Shown: one piece after another, positions 46,607 to 55,269 of the stretch | Position numbering within the stretch: the stretch's first letter is position 1 | Layout of the letters: the number at the start of each line of letters is the position of its first letter | DNA from: Microbulbifer thermotolerans | Lineage (GTDB): Bacteria; Pseudomonadota; Gammaproteobacteria; Pseudomonadales; Cellvibrionaceae | NCBI RefSeq assembly: GCF_900112305.1 | Contig: NZ_FOKT01000001.1 | Span: 248,001-312,000 of the forward strand | DNA: 64,000 nt | Direction: 5' to 3' | Translations under genes and position numbers: made by a program | Notes under the pieces: generated by a model | Database searches by the model: none | The model's input: the letters and a program-made list of their open reading frames with translations, nothing else | What the model was told of the DNA's origin: nothing

Positions 46607-48319
46607 TTAATCTTTGGTTACCCGGTTTGCCTCCTCCAGACTGGTAATTCCCATTACCACCTTGCGCAATGCGGAGGTGCGCAGGTTGTTAAAGCCTTCC
46701 TTGCGCGCCTGGTCGGCAATCTGAATAGAGTTGCCGCCCTCCATTATAATTCTGGAGATCCCCTCGGTGATGCGAACCACTTCATAGACCCCCACGCGCC
46801 CCTTATAGCCCTTGCTGCAGTGCTCGCAGCCCACGGGCTGGTAGATGGTCCACTCCTTGCGGTCGATGGTGACCGCGTCGAACCCCTCTTGCTTCAGGAC
46901 TTCTTGCGGGAGGTCGATAGGCTTCTTGCACTCGCTGCACAGCCGTCGCGCCAAGCGCTGGGCGATGATCAGGCTGACGGAGGTGGCGATATTGAATGAG
47001 GGAACCCCCATATTCATCAAGCGCGTCAGGGTTTCCGGTGCCGAATTGGTGTGCAGGGTGGAGAGCACCAAGTGGCCCGTCTGCGCGGCCTTGATTGCGA
47101 TTTCCGCGGTTTCCAGGTCACGGATCTCCCCCACCATAACGATATCCGGGTCCTGGCGGAGGAAGGAGCGCAGCGCCTCGGCAAAGTTCAATCCCACCTT
47201 GGCAGAGACGTTGACCTGGTTGATGCCCTCCAGATTGATTTCCACCGGGTCTTCCGCCGTGGAGATATTCCGCTCGGGTGTATTGAGGATATTGAGACCC
47301 GTATACAGGGATACAGTTTTGCCGGAGCCGGTGGGACCGGTCACCAGAATCATGCCCTGGGGCTGGGCCAGCGCGTCCAGATAGAGCTTTTTCTGGTCGT
47401 CCTCGTAACCGAGGGCGTCGATACCGAGTTTTGCGGAGGAGGGATCGAGAATCCGCAGAACGATTTTTTCTCCCCAAAGCGTCGGCAGGCTGTTAACCCG
47501 GAAGTCAATAGCTTTGGTTTTGGACAGCTTCATCTTAATACGGCCGTCTTGGGGCACCCGCCGTTCGGAGATATCCATCTTGGACATCACCTTTAGGCGC
47601 GCGGCCAGGCGAGTTGCCAGCTGGATCGGCGGTTTGGCCACCTCGTGCAGCACCCCGTCGGTACGGAAGCGCACCCGGTAGCTTTTTTCGTAGGGTTCGA
47701 AGTGGATATCCGAGGCACCAGTGCGGATTGCGTCTAGCAGCACCTTGTTAACAAAGCGCACAACCGGTGCTTCGTCGCCTCCCAGGCTGTCGTCATCATT
47801 GCGCTCGTCGTCAGCACCATCGACATCGAGGGAATCCAGATCCTCGTCATCCATACCGTCGAGGCCGGCCCCCATATCGCCGCCATCGGACAGGTAGCTG
47901 TCGATGGCCTTGGCCAGTTTGTCCGCTTCGACCAGTACCGCTTCAGTATTGAGGCCTGTATTGAAATTGATCTCGTCCAGCCCGGCGAGATTGGTGGGAT
48001 CGGCGACGGCTACAAACAAGCGGTTTCCGCGCTTGTAAAGGGGTAGGGCAAAGTGTTTGCTGATCAGTTTTTCGTCAACAATATCCCTGGGGATCAGATC
48101 AAAGTTATAGCTTGAGAGATCGAACAGCGGTGAGCCAAAAGCCTGCGAGGCGATACCGGCAAGATCCCGGCTCTTAACCAGTTTGGCCTCCACCGCGTGC
48201 TGGGCAAAGGTCTGATTTTCCCGCTTGGCCGCCTTGGTGGCGGAAACCGCGGTGGCTTCATCGAGAACCTGGTCGGCTACCAAACGCTTGGCCAGGCCCG
48301 AGAGTTGGCTAACACTCAT
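46607..48319 (-). CDS. pilB: Type IV pilus assembly ATPase PilB
   Basis: 570 residues. N-terminal MshEN/GspE-N region, then an acidic, Asp/Gly-rich linker (about 146-185), then the hexameric secretion ATPase with Walker A GPTGSGKT at about 328-335, the Asp box EDPVEINLEGINQV and His box LSTLHTNSAPETLTRLM. A tetracysteine zinc site (CSECKK and CEHCSKG) is present. It powers pilus extension. No clear ribosome site precedes the ATG. Confidence 0.98.
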   Translation of the reverse strand: MSVSQLSGLAKRLVADQVLDEATAVSATKAAKRENQTFAQHAVEAKLVKSRDLAGIASQAFGSPLFDLSSYNFDLIPRDIVDEKLISKHFALPLYKRGNRLFVAVADPTNLAGLDEINFNTGLNTEAVLVEADKLAKAIDSYLSDGGDMGAGLDGMDDEDLDSLDVDGADDERNDDDSLGGDEAPVVRFVNKVLLDAIRTGASDIHFEPYEKSYRVRFRTDGVLHEVAKPPIQLATRLAARLKVMSKMDISERRVPQDGRIKMKLSKTKAIDFRVNSLPTLWGEKIVLRILDPSSAKLGIDALGYEDDQKKLYLDALAQPQGMILVTGPTGSGKTVSLYTGLNILNTPERNISTAEDPVEINLEGINQVNVSAKVGLNFAEALRSFLRQDPDIVMVGEIRDLETAEIAIKAAQTGHLVLSTLHTNSAPETLTRLMNMGVPSFNIATSVSLIIAQRLARRLCSECKKPIDLPQEVLKQEGFDAVTIDRKEWTIYQPVGCEHCSKGYKGRVGVYEVVRITEGISRIIMEGGNSIQIADQARKEGFNNLRTSALRKVVMGITSLEEANRVTKD

Positions 48320-48554
48320 AGAGGACGCTACCCCAACAGGGTTATGTTTGTTTGTTTTTTAATCCACTTTGCGCGTGGTCTTACCTTTGCACTTTAGGGA
48401 AAGGCGAGCAAAGGGCAAGCTGCGCAGTTTCGCCAATATAGCGAAATCACCCGCTGGCGCCAAACACCAGTGACATATGGATTTCATTTGGAATAAGCGG
48501 TTGCTGACATTGGCTTTAGAGGTGGTTTCTTATGGTGCCGTGCTCGGCACAAGT

Positions 48555-48569
48555 TGACACTTTTTGTCA
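48555..48569 (+). promoter_or_regulatory. Candidate PilR activator dyad upstream of pilA
   Basis: TGACA-CTTTT-TGTCA is an inverted repeat about 125 bp upstream of the sigma-54 site. P. aeruginosa PilR recognises TGTC-type repeats at such enhancer-like distances, so this is a reasonable inference. Confidence 0.4.
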
Positions 48570-48681
48570 GCAATGGGTTTTGTGTGTTAGCACCTGTTCA
48601 GGTTGCTCGACAAATCGATAAAATTGATGTGACTTACCTCTCATTCATGTCGTCACCGGCCATTTTCTCGCTTGCCACAAT

Positions 48682-48697
48682 TGGCACAAAGCTTGTA
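48682..48697 (+). promoter_or_regulatory. Sigma-54 promoter of pilA
   Basis: TGGCACA-N4-TTGTA matches the -24/-12 consensus (TGGCACG-N4-TTGCW) with the GG and the spacing intact. It lies 80 bp upstream of the pilA ATG, consistent with RpoN/PilSR control known for this gene in Pseudomonas. Confidence 0.75.
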
Positions 48698-48776
48698 TCT
48701 TGTTCAGGGACTTCCTCACGGGATGCTCTCCCAATTGGGATTCACCAAACCAAAAGTCTGTATGGAGACGGTTACA

Positions 48777-49205
48777 ATGAAAAAGCAACAGGGTTTTACT
48801 CTTATTGAATTGATGATCGTGGTTGCGATTATCGGCATTCTGGCTGCGGTGGCGCTGCCGGCTTATCAGGATTACACGGTTCGCGCGAAAGTAACAGAAG
48901 GTTTAGCGCTGGCTTCTGCAGCTAAAGCCACAGTGGCTGAGAACGCGGTCAGCGGTACTTCCCCGCTGAACTTGGGCTGGACTCCACCGGGTTCTACTGA
49001 TGCTGTTAATGCAGTTGCTGTTGACGGCTCTACCGGCGTGATTACTATTACCTACAGCAATAGTGCAGGTAATGGCACTATTACGTTGAGTCCGGCTGCT
49101 GGTGGTACTGCACTGAGTGCTGGTACAGTCCCGACTACCAGTCTTGTTTGGGACTGCAAAGGCGGCTCCCTGGATGACAAATTTCGCCCGAGCAACTGCC
49201 GCTGA
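48777..49205 (+). CDS. pilA: Type IV major pilin PilA
   Basis: 142 residues. Type IVa prepilin leader MKKQQG followed by [20 protein letters not shown]; cleavage lies after Gly6 and mature Glu5 is present. The C-terminal disulfide loop is formed by Cys127 and Cys141. The mid-region is rich in Thr, Ser and Gly, giving many possible O-glycosylation sites. It ends in Cys-Arg, not Ser, which excludes the TfpO-type C-terminal Ser modification. ATG at 48777 with GGAG upstream; divergent from pilBCD. The sugar genes follow directly. Confidence 0.98.
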   Translation: MKKQQGFTLIELMIVVAIIGILAAVALPAYQDYTVRAKVTEGLALASAAKATVAENAVSGTSPLNLGWTPPGSTDAVNAVAVDGSTGVITITYSNSAGNGTITLSPAAGGTALSAGTVPTTSLVWDCKGGSLDDKFRPSNCR

Positions 49206-49265
49206 TGACAAGTTTCATCCGAGTCATTGCTGCCAGTATGCGGTGACAGTTTTATATAGTGTTAT

Positions 49266-49291
49266 AAAGGGCCCTATATTGGGCCCTTTTT
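49266..49291 (+). terminator. Rho-independent terminator after pilA
   Basis: AAAGGGCCC, 6-nt loop, GGGCCCTTTTT. Strong pilA transcripts should mostly stop here, with limited read-through into the AT-rich sugar genes. Confidence 0.92.
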
Positions 49292-49315
49292 AGTTTGTGC
49301 AGGCAATTATCTAAA

Positions 49316-51193
49316 ATGAAAAGTGTAAAGATATTTATCCCCTATACTCTTTTGCTGCTTCTCGTATTGTATTCGTTCGCAGCAGTTTTTGGGCTGCAAT
49401 ACGTTTGGGATGATATCTCTTTATTTGTGGATTCGCCGGCACTTCGGGCACCCGAAAATATTATTGATAGTATTAGTCAGCCTATTTTACCGGGAACCAG
49501 TTACTTCCGGCCGCTCCCTCTGCTTACTTTTATGGCTGAGTTTCTCTTGGTAGATGTCGATGCTACTTTGTCACATACGATTAATTTGATATTTCACTTG
49601 GCGACTACTTTGATTATCGCCTTATGTGTATGGACATTGATGAGGAATTTGCCTCAACGTTCCCGTGTTGTTGTCAGCCTATTAGGTGGTGCATTTTACG
49701 GATTGCACCCCGCGATGGTAGAGCCAGTCTCTTGGGTTGCTGGCCGTTTCGATCTAATGGCTGCATTCTTTTCATCGATTGCACTATATGCGGCGATATC
49801 CCTAAGTGGAATATGGCGAATGGTCGTGGTCTGTGCAGCTTTTTTTCTTGGTGCCTTGTCGAAGGAAATGGTAGCAACTCTGCCTGCTATCATTATTTTA
49901 GCTCTTTGGATAGCAAATAATCCAAATGGATTTTCTTATATGCAGCTGGGCAAGTTTGCATACAGCTATAAAAACTTATGTGCGGCTTTAGTTGCTACCG
50001 GAGTCGTTTATTTGATAGTTAGAGGTGCTGGCATCAATGGCTCCATTTACCATACGGATGATGTTCGGAGCGCGTACAGTTTTATCGATCAACTCACATA
50101 TATTGGAAATACAATTCTTTTCTATCTGAAAATGACCGTATGGCCTTTCAGTGATATTAACCCTATGCACAGATTTCCAGTTGTTTTTTCAGCTGCTGAA
50201 TATGTGGGAGGGGCTGTTGGTTGGGTTATTGCTGGAATTCTTATTTTTTTTAAAGGCCAATTGTACAAAAGATATAAGGCCTACGTGTTGGCATACCTAA
50301 TTTCTCTATTGCCGGTGCTGAATATTATCCCACTAACCATTGGTGAGAATATAGGTCATGAGCGCTTTCTGGCTGTTCCACTCTTGCTTTATGCGTTACT
50401 TATATCCCGTATTTTGAGTGATTTGATTACCAAATATGCTGACAAAAAAAATGTTGTCATCCTATTCGCTGGTTCGTTGCTCTGTTTGTGTGTGATTAAT
50501 GTAAAAGTAACAGTGCCTCTATGGTCAAACAATATAATTTTATGGAAGTGGGCATTTGATAAAAATCCAAGCGATCCGTATGTGCAGTTTAGTTTGATTT
50601 CTGCTGCTGTACGTAAAGGGCAGCTTGATTTGGCACAGGAAACTGTTAATAGTATTGTTGATATGGGATCAATTCCAAATAACGTAAAAGTTGCAGTTAG
50701 CTACTTGGAAGTTCGCAAGCACAATTTTAACGAGGCGATCAATCTTATAGAGAATTATCTATCCGAATCAAGAATGCTTTTGCCTCATGAAGTTTTATCT
50801 GATGAGGAGTTGGCTTCCGGGGATTACAGCCTTGGGGTTGATTCTCGGTACTTATCTATGTGGAGTGTGAGATCTGCGTATGGAGTTTTAGCTGAGTCAC
50901 GTATTGGCTTGAAGCAATTTGCCCAAGCCAAGAAAGACGCAGAAGTAATGCTTTTTTATCAGCCTTCTTATCCTCCAGCGCATCTGTTACATGCATTATC
51001 ACTGTATGGATTGGGGTTGGTGGAGGAAGCAGATAATGCTTTTCGTAGAGCGGAAGAGTTGATAATAGATGACTCTGTTGCTGAACTGTATGAAATTCGA
51101 AGACAGTTTTTTTCACAATTGTGTGAGCCAGATAGTGAAAATCCTTCATGTTCTTCTGAAATTGTTGATGCTTCAATGAAGAAGGAGGGTTAA
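49316..51193 (+). CDS. GT-C type membrane transferase with C-terminal TPR region (candidate pilin glycosyltransferase)
   Basis: 625 residues. About ten to twelve membrane helices fill residues 1-420. An acidic pair after the first helix (YVWDDISLF, Asp32-Asp33) and the FRPLPLLTFMAEF, LHPAMVEPVSWVAGRFDLMAA and GENIGHERFLAVPLL motifs are those of GT-C proteins of the TMTC/PMT type, which move sugars from polyprenyl phosphates to proteins in the periplasm. Residues about 440-610 are TPR-like helices. Position directly behind pilA parallels tfpW, the arabinosyltransferase of P. aeruginosa group IV pilins. Function is inferred from family and place; the donor could also be another lipid-linked sugar. 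Base composition is clearly AT-richer than in pilA. Confidence 0.7.
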   Translation: MKSVKIFIPYTLLLLLVLYSFAAVFGLQYVWDDISLFVDSPALRAPENIIDSISQPILPGTSYFRPLPLLTFMAEFLLVDVDATLSHTINLIFHLATTLIIALCVWTLMRNLPQRSRVVVSLLGGAFYGLHPAMVEPVSWVAGRFDLMAAFFSSIALYAAISLSGIWRMVVVCAAFFLGALSKEMVATLPAIIILALWIANNPNGFSYMQLGKFAYSYKNLCAALVATGVVYLIVRGAGINGSIYHTDDVRSAYSFIDQLTYIGNTILFYLKMTVWPFSDINPMHRFPVVFSAAEYVGGAVGWVIAGILIFFKGQLYKRYKAYVLAYLISLLPVLNIIPLTIGENIGHERFLAVPLLLYALLISRILSDLITKYADKKNVVILFAGSLLCLCVINVKVTVPLWSNNIILWKWAFDKNPSDPYVQFSLISAAVRKGQLDLAQETVNSIVDMGSIPNNVKVAVSYLEVRKHNFNEAINLIENYLSESRMLLPHEVLSDEELASGDYSLGVDSRYLSMWSVRSAYGVLAESRIGLKQFAQAKKDAEVMLFYQPSYPPAHLLHALSLYGLGLVEEADNAFRRAEELIIDDSVAELYEIRRQFFSQLCEPDSENPSCSSEIVDASMKKEG

Positions 51194-51226
51194 CGTTATT
51201 TAATAAATTTCTTGTTTTTCAGAATT

Positions 51227-51243
51227 GATCTACTTTGTAGATC
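51227..51243. other. Perfect short hairpin between the GT-C and UbiA-family genes
   Basis: GATCTAC, TTT loop, GTAGATC. No T-run follows, so it is more likely an RNA-processing structure or protein-binding dyad than a terminator. Confidence 0.4.
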
Positions 51244-51321
51244 ACTATGGATGGTGGAGAATACATTTATACTTGTTTCTAAAGGTCAAAGATTTTATGA
51301 GGTTGGCTGGAGTTCCTTAAA

Positions 51322-52263
51322 ATGAGAGAGTTGAGTGTATCGGGCGGGGCCCAAAGTCGAATGAGCCGAAGCATTCCTCTCTTTTTTAAGGGGATGCTTC
51401 CTGTATGGAAGCTGCTTAGACCGCATCAATATATAAAAAATAGCTTTGTTTTTATCGGCCCGCTTTTTGCGCATCAGTGGTCTTTGGTTACCATGCTTCA
51501 TGCATTTTGGGCTTTTTTTGCTTTTTGCTGTATGGCTAGTGCGGTATATATTCTCAATGATATTGTGGATATTGAAGCAGACCGTGAACACCCCGTTAAA
51601 AGAAATCGTCCAATCGTAAGTGGTGCGGTGTCTCTGACGCAGGCCAAAAGGCTTTTTATAGAGCTAACTATACTATCTCTTATTCTTTCTTCCCTTGTTA
51701 GTTTTTGGGTTGTGATCTTTGTTTTAATGTACTTGTTTCTTAATATTTTGTATTCGTGGAGGCTAAAACATATAGTCATTCTTGATGTATTTATTATTTC
51801 ATCTGGATTTATGTTGCGTATTTTGTCCGGAACTATTGGTCTTTATATAGAGCCGTCTCAGTGGTTGTTGCTTTGTGGGTTAATGGTGACATTATTGCTT
51901 GGATTCTCTAAACGTCGTGCTGAGCTACTGGTTTTGGAGGGTGCTGGGACCAATGGTATTCTTACGCGGCGAGTATTGGATGATTATAATCCAGCAATGT
52001 TGGATCAATTTATTGCGGTCACTGCAGCCTGCACGATACTGAGTTATGGGCTCTATACTGTTGCTCCTTCAACTATTGAGTTACATGACACTAAAAATTT
52101 AGTGTATACATTGCCTTTCGTTGTTTATGGAATATTGCGCTATTTGTTTTTACTCCATTTTAGGAAAAAGGGTCAGGATACAGCTAAAGACCTACTAACG
52201 GATAAGCACATGCTTGTAACCGTATTTGCTTGGGCTGGAGTTACCTTTGGGATTTTGGCGTGA
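51322..52263 (+). CDS. UbiA-family prenyltransferase, decaprenyl-phosphate phosphoribosyltransferase-like (Rv3806c type)
   Basis: 313 residues, about nine membrane helices. The first Asp-rich motif is NDIVDIEADREHP (Asn79-Pro91), followed by KRNRPIVSG, the exact pattern of mycobacterial Rv3806c/UbiA rather than of the ubiquinone or haem O enzymes. That enzyme joins phosphoribosyl pyrophosphate to a polyprenyl phosphate, the first committed step to lipid-linked D-arabinofuranose. The opening LLRPHQYIKNSFVFIGPLFA is also typical. ATG at 51322 with GGAG upstream. It begins a run of five genes whose ends overlap by 4 nt. Confidence 0.85.
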   Translation: MRELSVSGGAQSRMSRSIPLFFKGMLPVWKLLRPHQYIKNSFVFIGPLFAHQWSLVTMLHAFWAFFAFCCMASAVYILNDIVDIEADREHPVKRNRPIVSGAVSLTQAKRLFIELTILSLILSSLVSFWVVIFVLMYLFLNILYSWRLKHIVILDVFIISSGFMLRILSGTIGLYIEPSQWLLLCGLMVTLLLGFSKRRAELLVLEGAGTNGILTRRVLDDYNPAMLDQFIAVTAACTILSYGLYTVAPSTIELHDTKNLVYTLPFVVYGILRYLFLLHFRKKGQDTAKDLLTDKHMLVTVFAWAGVTFGILA

Positions 52264-53219
52264 TCGGTGGGCAAAAAGTTAATGAGAGGCAGCTGCACTT
52301 TTTGATTTTATCAATTTTGATTGCGGTTGTTGGATACTTGCTTTTTGCACTCTGGAGCGGATGGCAAGATGTAGTGAAGGGCTTCGTTTCTATAGGCCTG
52401 TGGGGTGTCTTTGTTGCTCTATGTCTTTCCTTGGTGAATTATAGTCTTAGATTCGTTCGCTGGCAGAAATATTTGCTCAATATGCAGTGTATAGTGCCTT
52501 GGAAAGCAAGTCTTAGAATCTATCTAAGTGGCTTTGCTTTAACAACCACCCCAGGCAAGGCTGGCGAAATATTTCGTGGTTTTTTGTTGAGTCGGTATGG
52601 TATTCAATTTTCTAAAACTTTTGCTGCTTTTATAAGTGAGCGTGTGTCGGACCTTACTGCAATAATATTTCTTGCATTTCTTGGTTTGTCATATTACCCG
52701 CAATTTCAAAATCTAGTATATGTTGGAGTGGGTTTATGTGTTTTTATATTAATTTGCTTAGCAAATCGCGAAGTATTGCAGGGGATTAAAAGCTGGACTG
52801 AAAGTAGGAAAAGCAAGTTGGCAAGAGTGATGAGAAGCACGGCAAATATGCTATTAAGCATGCGGGAGTGCCATCGCCCTAAAGTCCTACTTTTCGCCAC
52901 TTTTCTTAGTGTTATTGCATGGGGCGCGGAAGCATTAGCGTTTCACTGGATTTTAACGTGGTTGGGAGTGGATGTCCCCTTATATTTTTCATTTTTTGTG
53001 TATTCTATTTCAATGCTAGTTGGCGCCTTTAGTTTTTTGCCGGGAGGATTGGGGAGCGCTGAAGGCGTGATGATTTCTCTGTTGGTTTTTAAGGGAATGC
53101 CCATGCATGATGCTGTTGCAGCTACTATCGTTATTCGTTTAGCAACATTGTGGTTTGCCGTTTTTATTGGTTTGTTTGCATTGTATAGTAGCAGAAATGA
53201 GCAGGTAGCCACGATATGA
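52260..53219 (+). CDS. UPF0104 / lysylphosphatidylglycerol-synthase-TM-like membrane protein (candidate lipid-sugar flippase)
   Basis: 319 residues from GTG 52260, overlapping the previous stop (GTGA). About eight membrane helices with the family motif TTTPGKAGEIFRGFLL and FSFLPGGLGSAEGVMI. It lacks the catalytic domain of MprF, so it is not a lysyl-lipid synthase. Members of this family occur in glycolipid clusters and are suspected transporters. Embedded between the prenyltransferase and the epimerase genes, it is the best candidate for flipping polyprenyl-phospho-arabinose to the periplasm; mycobacteria have a different protein proposed for that step. This role is an inference. Confidence 0.7.
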   Translation: MIGGQKVNERQLHFLILSILIAVVGYLLFALWSGWQDVVKGFVSIGLWGVFVALCLSLVNYSLRFVRWQKYLLNMQCIVPWKASLRIYLSGFALTTTPGKAGEIFRGFLLSRYGIQFSKTFAAFISERVSDLTAIIFLAFLGLSYYPQFQNLVYVGVGLCVFILICLANREVLQGIKSWTESRKSKLARVMRSTANMLLSMRECHRPKVLLFATFLSVIAWGAEALAFHWILTWLGVDVPLYFSFFVYSISMLVGAFSFLPGGLGSAEGVMISLLVFKGMPMHDAVAATIVIRLATLWFAVFIGLFALYSSRNEQVATI

Positions 53220-54517
53220 GCAAGCAACTATTATCTTGGAACCGTTATCCCCGTCTTTGTGCGGCTCAAATACACGCCATCTCAAATAGACTTGCTCACT
53301 TACCTAACGCTGAAAGCTCTATGCTGGCTTACGGAAATGGGCGCAGCTATGGAGATGTATGTTTAAACCAAGATGGCTGTTTATTGATGACGCGTTATTT
53401 AGATCGCTTTATCAATTTTGATTCTGATTCTGGTATTTTGCGCTGTGAATCGGGGGTAACGTTAGAAAAAATACTTTCAATAATAGTGCCGAAAGGGTGG
53501 TTTTTGCCAAGTACTCCGGGAACTCGATATGTTACTATCGGCGGAGCTCTGGCAAATGATGTTCACGGGAAAAATCATCACTCTGTAGGCACTTTTGGTC
53601 ATCATATTCGAAGTTTTGAATTATTGAGATCAGATGGCCAGAGATTAGAATGTACGCCAAGTAAAAATTCAGAATATTTTCACGCAACTATTGGTGGGTT
53701 AGGGCTTACGGGTCTTGTAACCTGGGTTGAAATTCAATTGGCGCCTATTCGTAGCCCATGGATGCATGTTGAATCGAAGAGTTTTCCTAACTTGAAAGAA
53801 TTTTGGTCAATAAATCAGCAGTATGAGGCAGAGTGGCCTTATACTGTAGCATGGGTTGACTGTTTAGCTCAAAATAAACAAAGAGGGCGTGGTATATTTT
53901 TTTCTGCTCGTCATGCCTCAATGGAAGATGCTTTTCCTTGTTTTAAGGAAAATTCATGGCGGATTCCTGTCACGCCCCCTATTAGTCTTGTCAATAATTT
54001 AAGTGTTCGCGTTTTCAATGAAATTTACTACCGGAATCCAAACAGGCCGAACTCTAAATTGACTCATTATATACCTTATTTTTATCCATTAGATAAAATT
54101 AAAAATTGGAATCGTATATATGGTCGTAAAGGGTTTCTTCAGTATCAATGTGTTTTGCCTCATGAAAGCGCTGAAGCGGCTATAGATAGTCTTCTAGAAA
54201 TTATTTCAAAAAATGGCCAGGGTTCTTTTCTGGCGGTGCTCAAAACATTTGGTAATAGAGCCTCTCTGGGGATGCTCTCATTTGCCAGACCTGGAGTAAC
54301 GTTGGCGCTAGATTTTCCTAATCACGGAGAAAGAACCCTTCGTCTTTTGGATTCACTTGATTTTGTTGTAAAGGAGGCGGGCGGGGCCTTATATCCTGCT
54401 AAGGATTCAAGAATGTCTGGAGAAATGTTTCAATGCGGATTTCCCGAGTGGGAGAGCTTTATGAAATTTATAGATCCGAAGTTTTCGTCGAGTTTTTGGC
54501 GTAGGGTGACTCAATGA
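53216..54517 (+). CDS. dprE1: DprE1-like FAD-dependent decaprenylphosphoryl-ribose 2'-oxidase
   Basis: 433 residues. VAO-type FAD fold with AYGNGRSYGD (about 38-47) and TPGTRYVTIGGALANDVHGK, both characteristic of DprE1. Near the C-terminus YPAKDSRMSGEMF carries Lys396, matching catalytic Lys418 of the M. tuberculosis enzyme. The Cys387 position, target of benzothiazinone drugs, appears to be Ala364 here (LALDFP). It oxidises the ribose 2'-OH of the lipid-linked sugar as the first half of epimerisation to arabinose. ATG overlaps the upstream stop by 4 nt. Alignment with the mycobacterial protein is from memory. Confidence 0.88.
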   Translation: MSKQLLSWNRYPRLCAAQIHAISNRLAHLPNAESSMLAYGNGRSYGDVCLNQDGCLLMTRYLDRFINFDSDSGILRCESGVTLEKILSIIVPKGWFLPSTPGTRYVTIGGALANDVHGKNHHSVGTFGHHIRSFELLRSDGQRLECTPSKNSEYFHATIGGLGLTGLVTWVEIQLAPIRSPWMHVESKSFPNLKEFWSINQQYEAEWPYTVAWVDCLAQNKQRGRGIFFSARHASMEDAFPCFKENSWRIPVTPPISLVNNLSVRVFNEIYYRNPNRPNSKLTHYIPYFYPLDKIKNWNRIYGRKGFLQYQCVLPHESAEAAIDSLLEIISKNGQGSFLAVLKTFGNRASLGMLSFARPGVTLALDFPNHGERTLRLLDSLDFVVKEAGGALYPAKDSRMSGEMFQCGFPEWESFMKFIDPKFSSSFWRRVTQ

Positions 54518-55269
54518 ATGAGTTAAAAAAAGTTGTCATCTTTGGGGCGACCTCGGCCATTGCAGAACATGCTGCAAGAGATTTGATTGACCGAGGAGCA
54601 TCCTTGTTTTGTGTTGGCCGTGACCAAGGTAAGCTTGAAGTAATTGTAACTGATCTTAAGATTCGTAATTCAACTAGTCAGAGGATTGAAGGGTATGTGG
54701 CCGATTTGATGGATACAGAAGGCCACTCTCAGATACTGAAAGTAGCGGAGGAGACTCTAGGGGGCATCGATGCAGCCCTTGTTTGTTATGGCACATTACC
54801 GGACCAAAAAAGATGTGAATCTTCTTTTTCTATGGCTCGCGACGCAATAGACGTAAATGCCATCAGTGTGATTAGTTTACTTACTGAATTAGCCAATAAA
54901 TTTGAGAGTCAAAAAAGAGGCGTTATTGCTGTAGTTAGCTCAGTTGCAGGAGACCGAGGGCGACAGAGCAATTATGTCTATGGTGCGGCAAAAGGTATGG
55001 TATCAATTTTCATGCAGGGGCTGCGAAACCGTCTTGCTAAACATGGTGTATCCGTCGTAACTATAAAGCCTGGATTCGTGGATACTCCTATGACTGAAGG
55101 TTTTGATAAATCCAGTATTCTCTGGACAAAACCAGAGAAAATCTCTAAAGGGCTGGTAAATGCTATGGAGTCTGGAAAGAGCTGTGTTTATTTGCCAGGA
55201 TTTTGGCGTTGGATAATGCTTTTAATACGATGTATTCCTGAAGGTTTATTTAAGCGGTTGTCTCTGTGA
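54514..55269 (+). CDS. dprE2: DprE2-like SDR, decaprenylphosphoryl-2-keto-erythropentose reductase
   Basis: 251 residues. Short-chain dehydrogenase with the nucleotide site VVIFGATSAIAEHAAR (Gly11), catalytic Ser142/143 and Tyr156-x3-Lys160 (YVYGAAKG). The C-terminal membrane-associating end FWRWIMLLIRCIPEGLFKRL closely resembles that of mycobacterial DprE2, which distinguishes it from generic SDRs. It reduces the keto intermediate to give the arabino configuration and works as a pair with DprE1. Starts within the dprE1 stop (ATGA). Confidence 0.87.
   Translation: MNELKKVVIFGATSAIAEHAARDLIDRGASLFCVGRDQGKLEVIVTDLKIRNSTSQRIEGYVADLMDTEGHSQILKVAEETLGGIDAALVCYGTLPDQKRCESSFSMARDAIDVNAISVISLLTELANKFESQKRGVIAVVSSVAGDRGRQSNYVYGAAKGMVSIFMQGLRNRLAKHGVSVVTIKPGFVDTPMTEGFDKSSILWTKPEKISKGLVNAMESGKSCVYLPGFWRWIMLLIRCIPEGLFKRLSL

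Noticed and set aside
48777-49205. TfpO/PilO-type glycosylation of the C-terminal pilin serine
   Set aside because: The pilin ends in Cys-Arg and there is no PilO/PglL-type (Wzy_C) ligase next to it; the neighbouring genes point to arabinose transfer instead.
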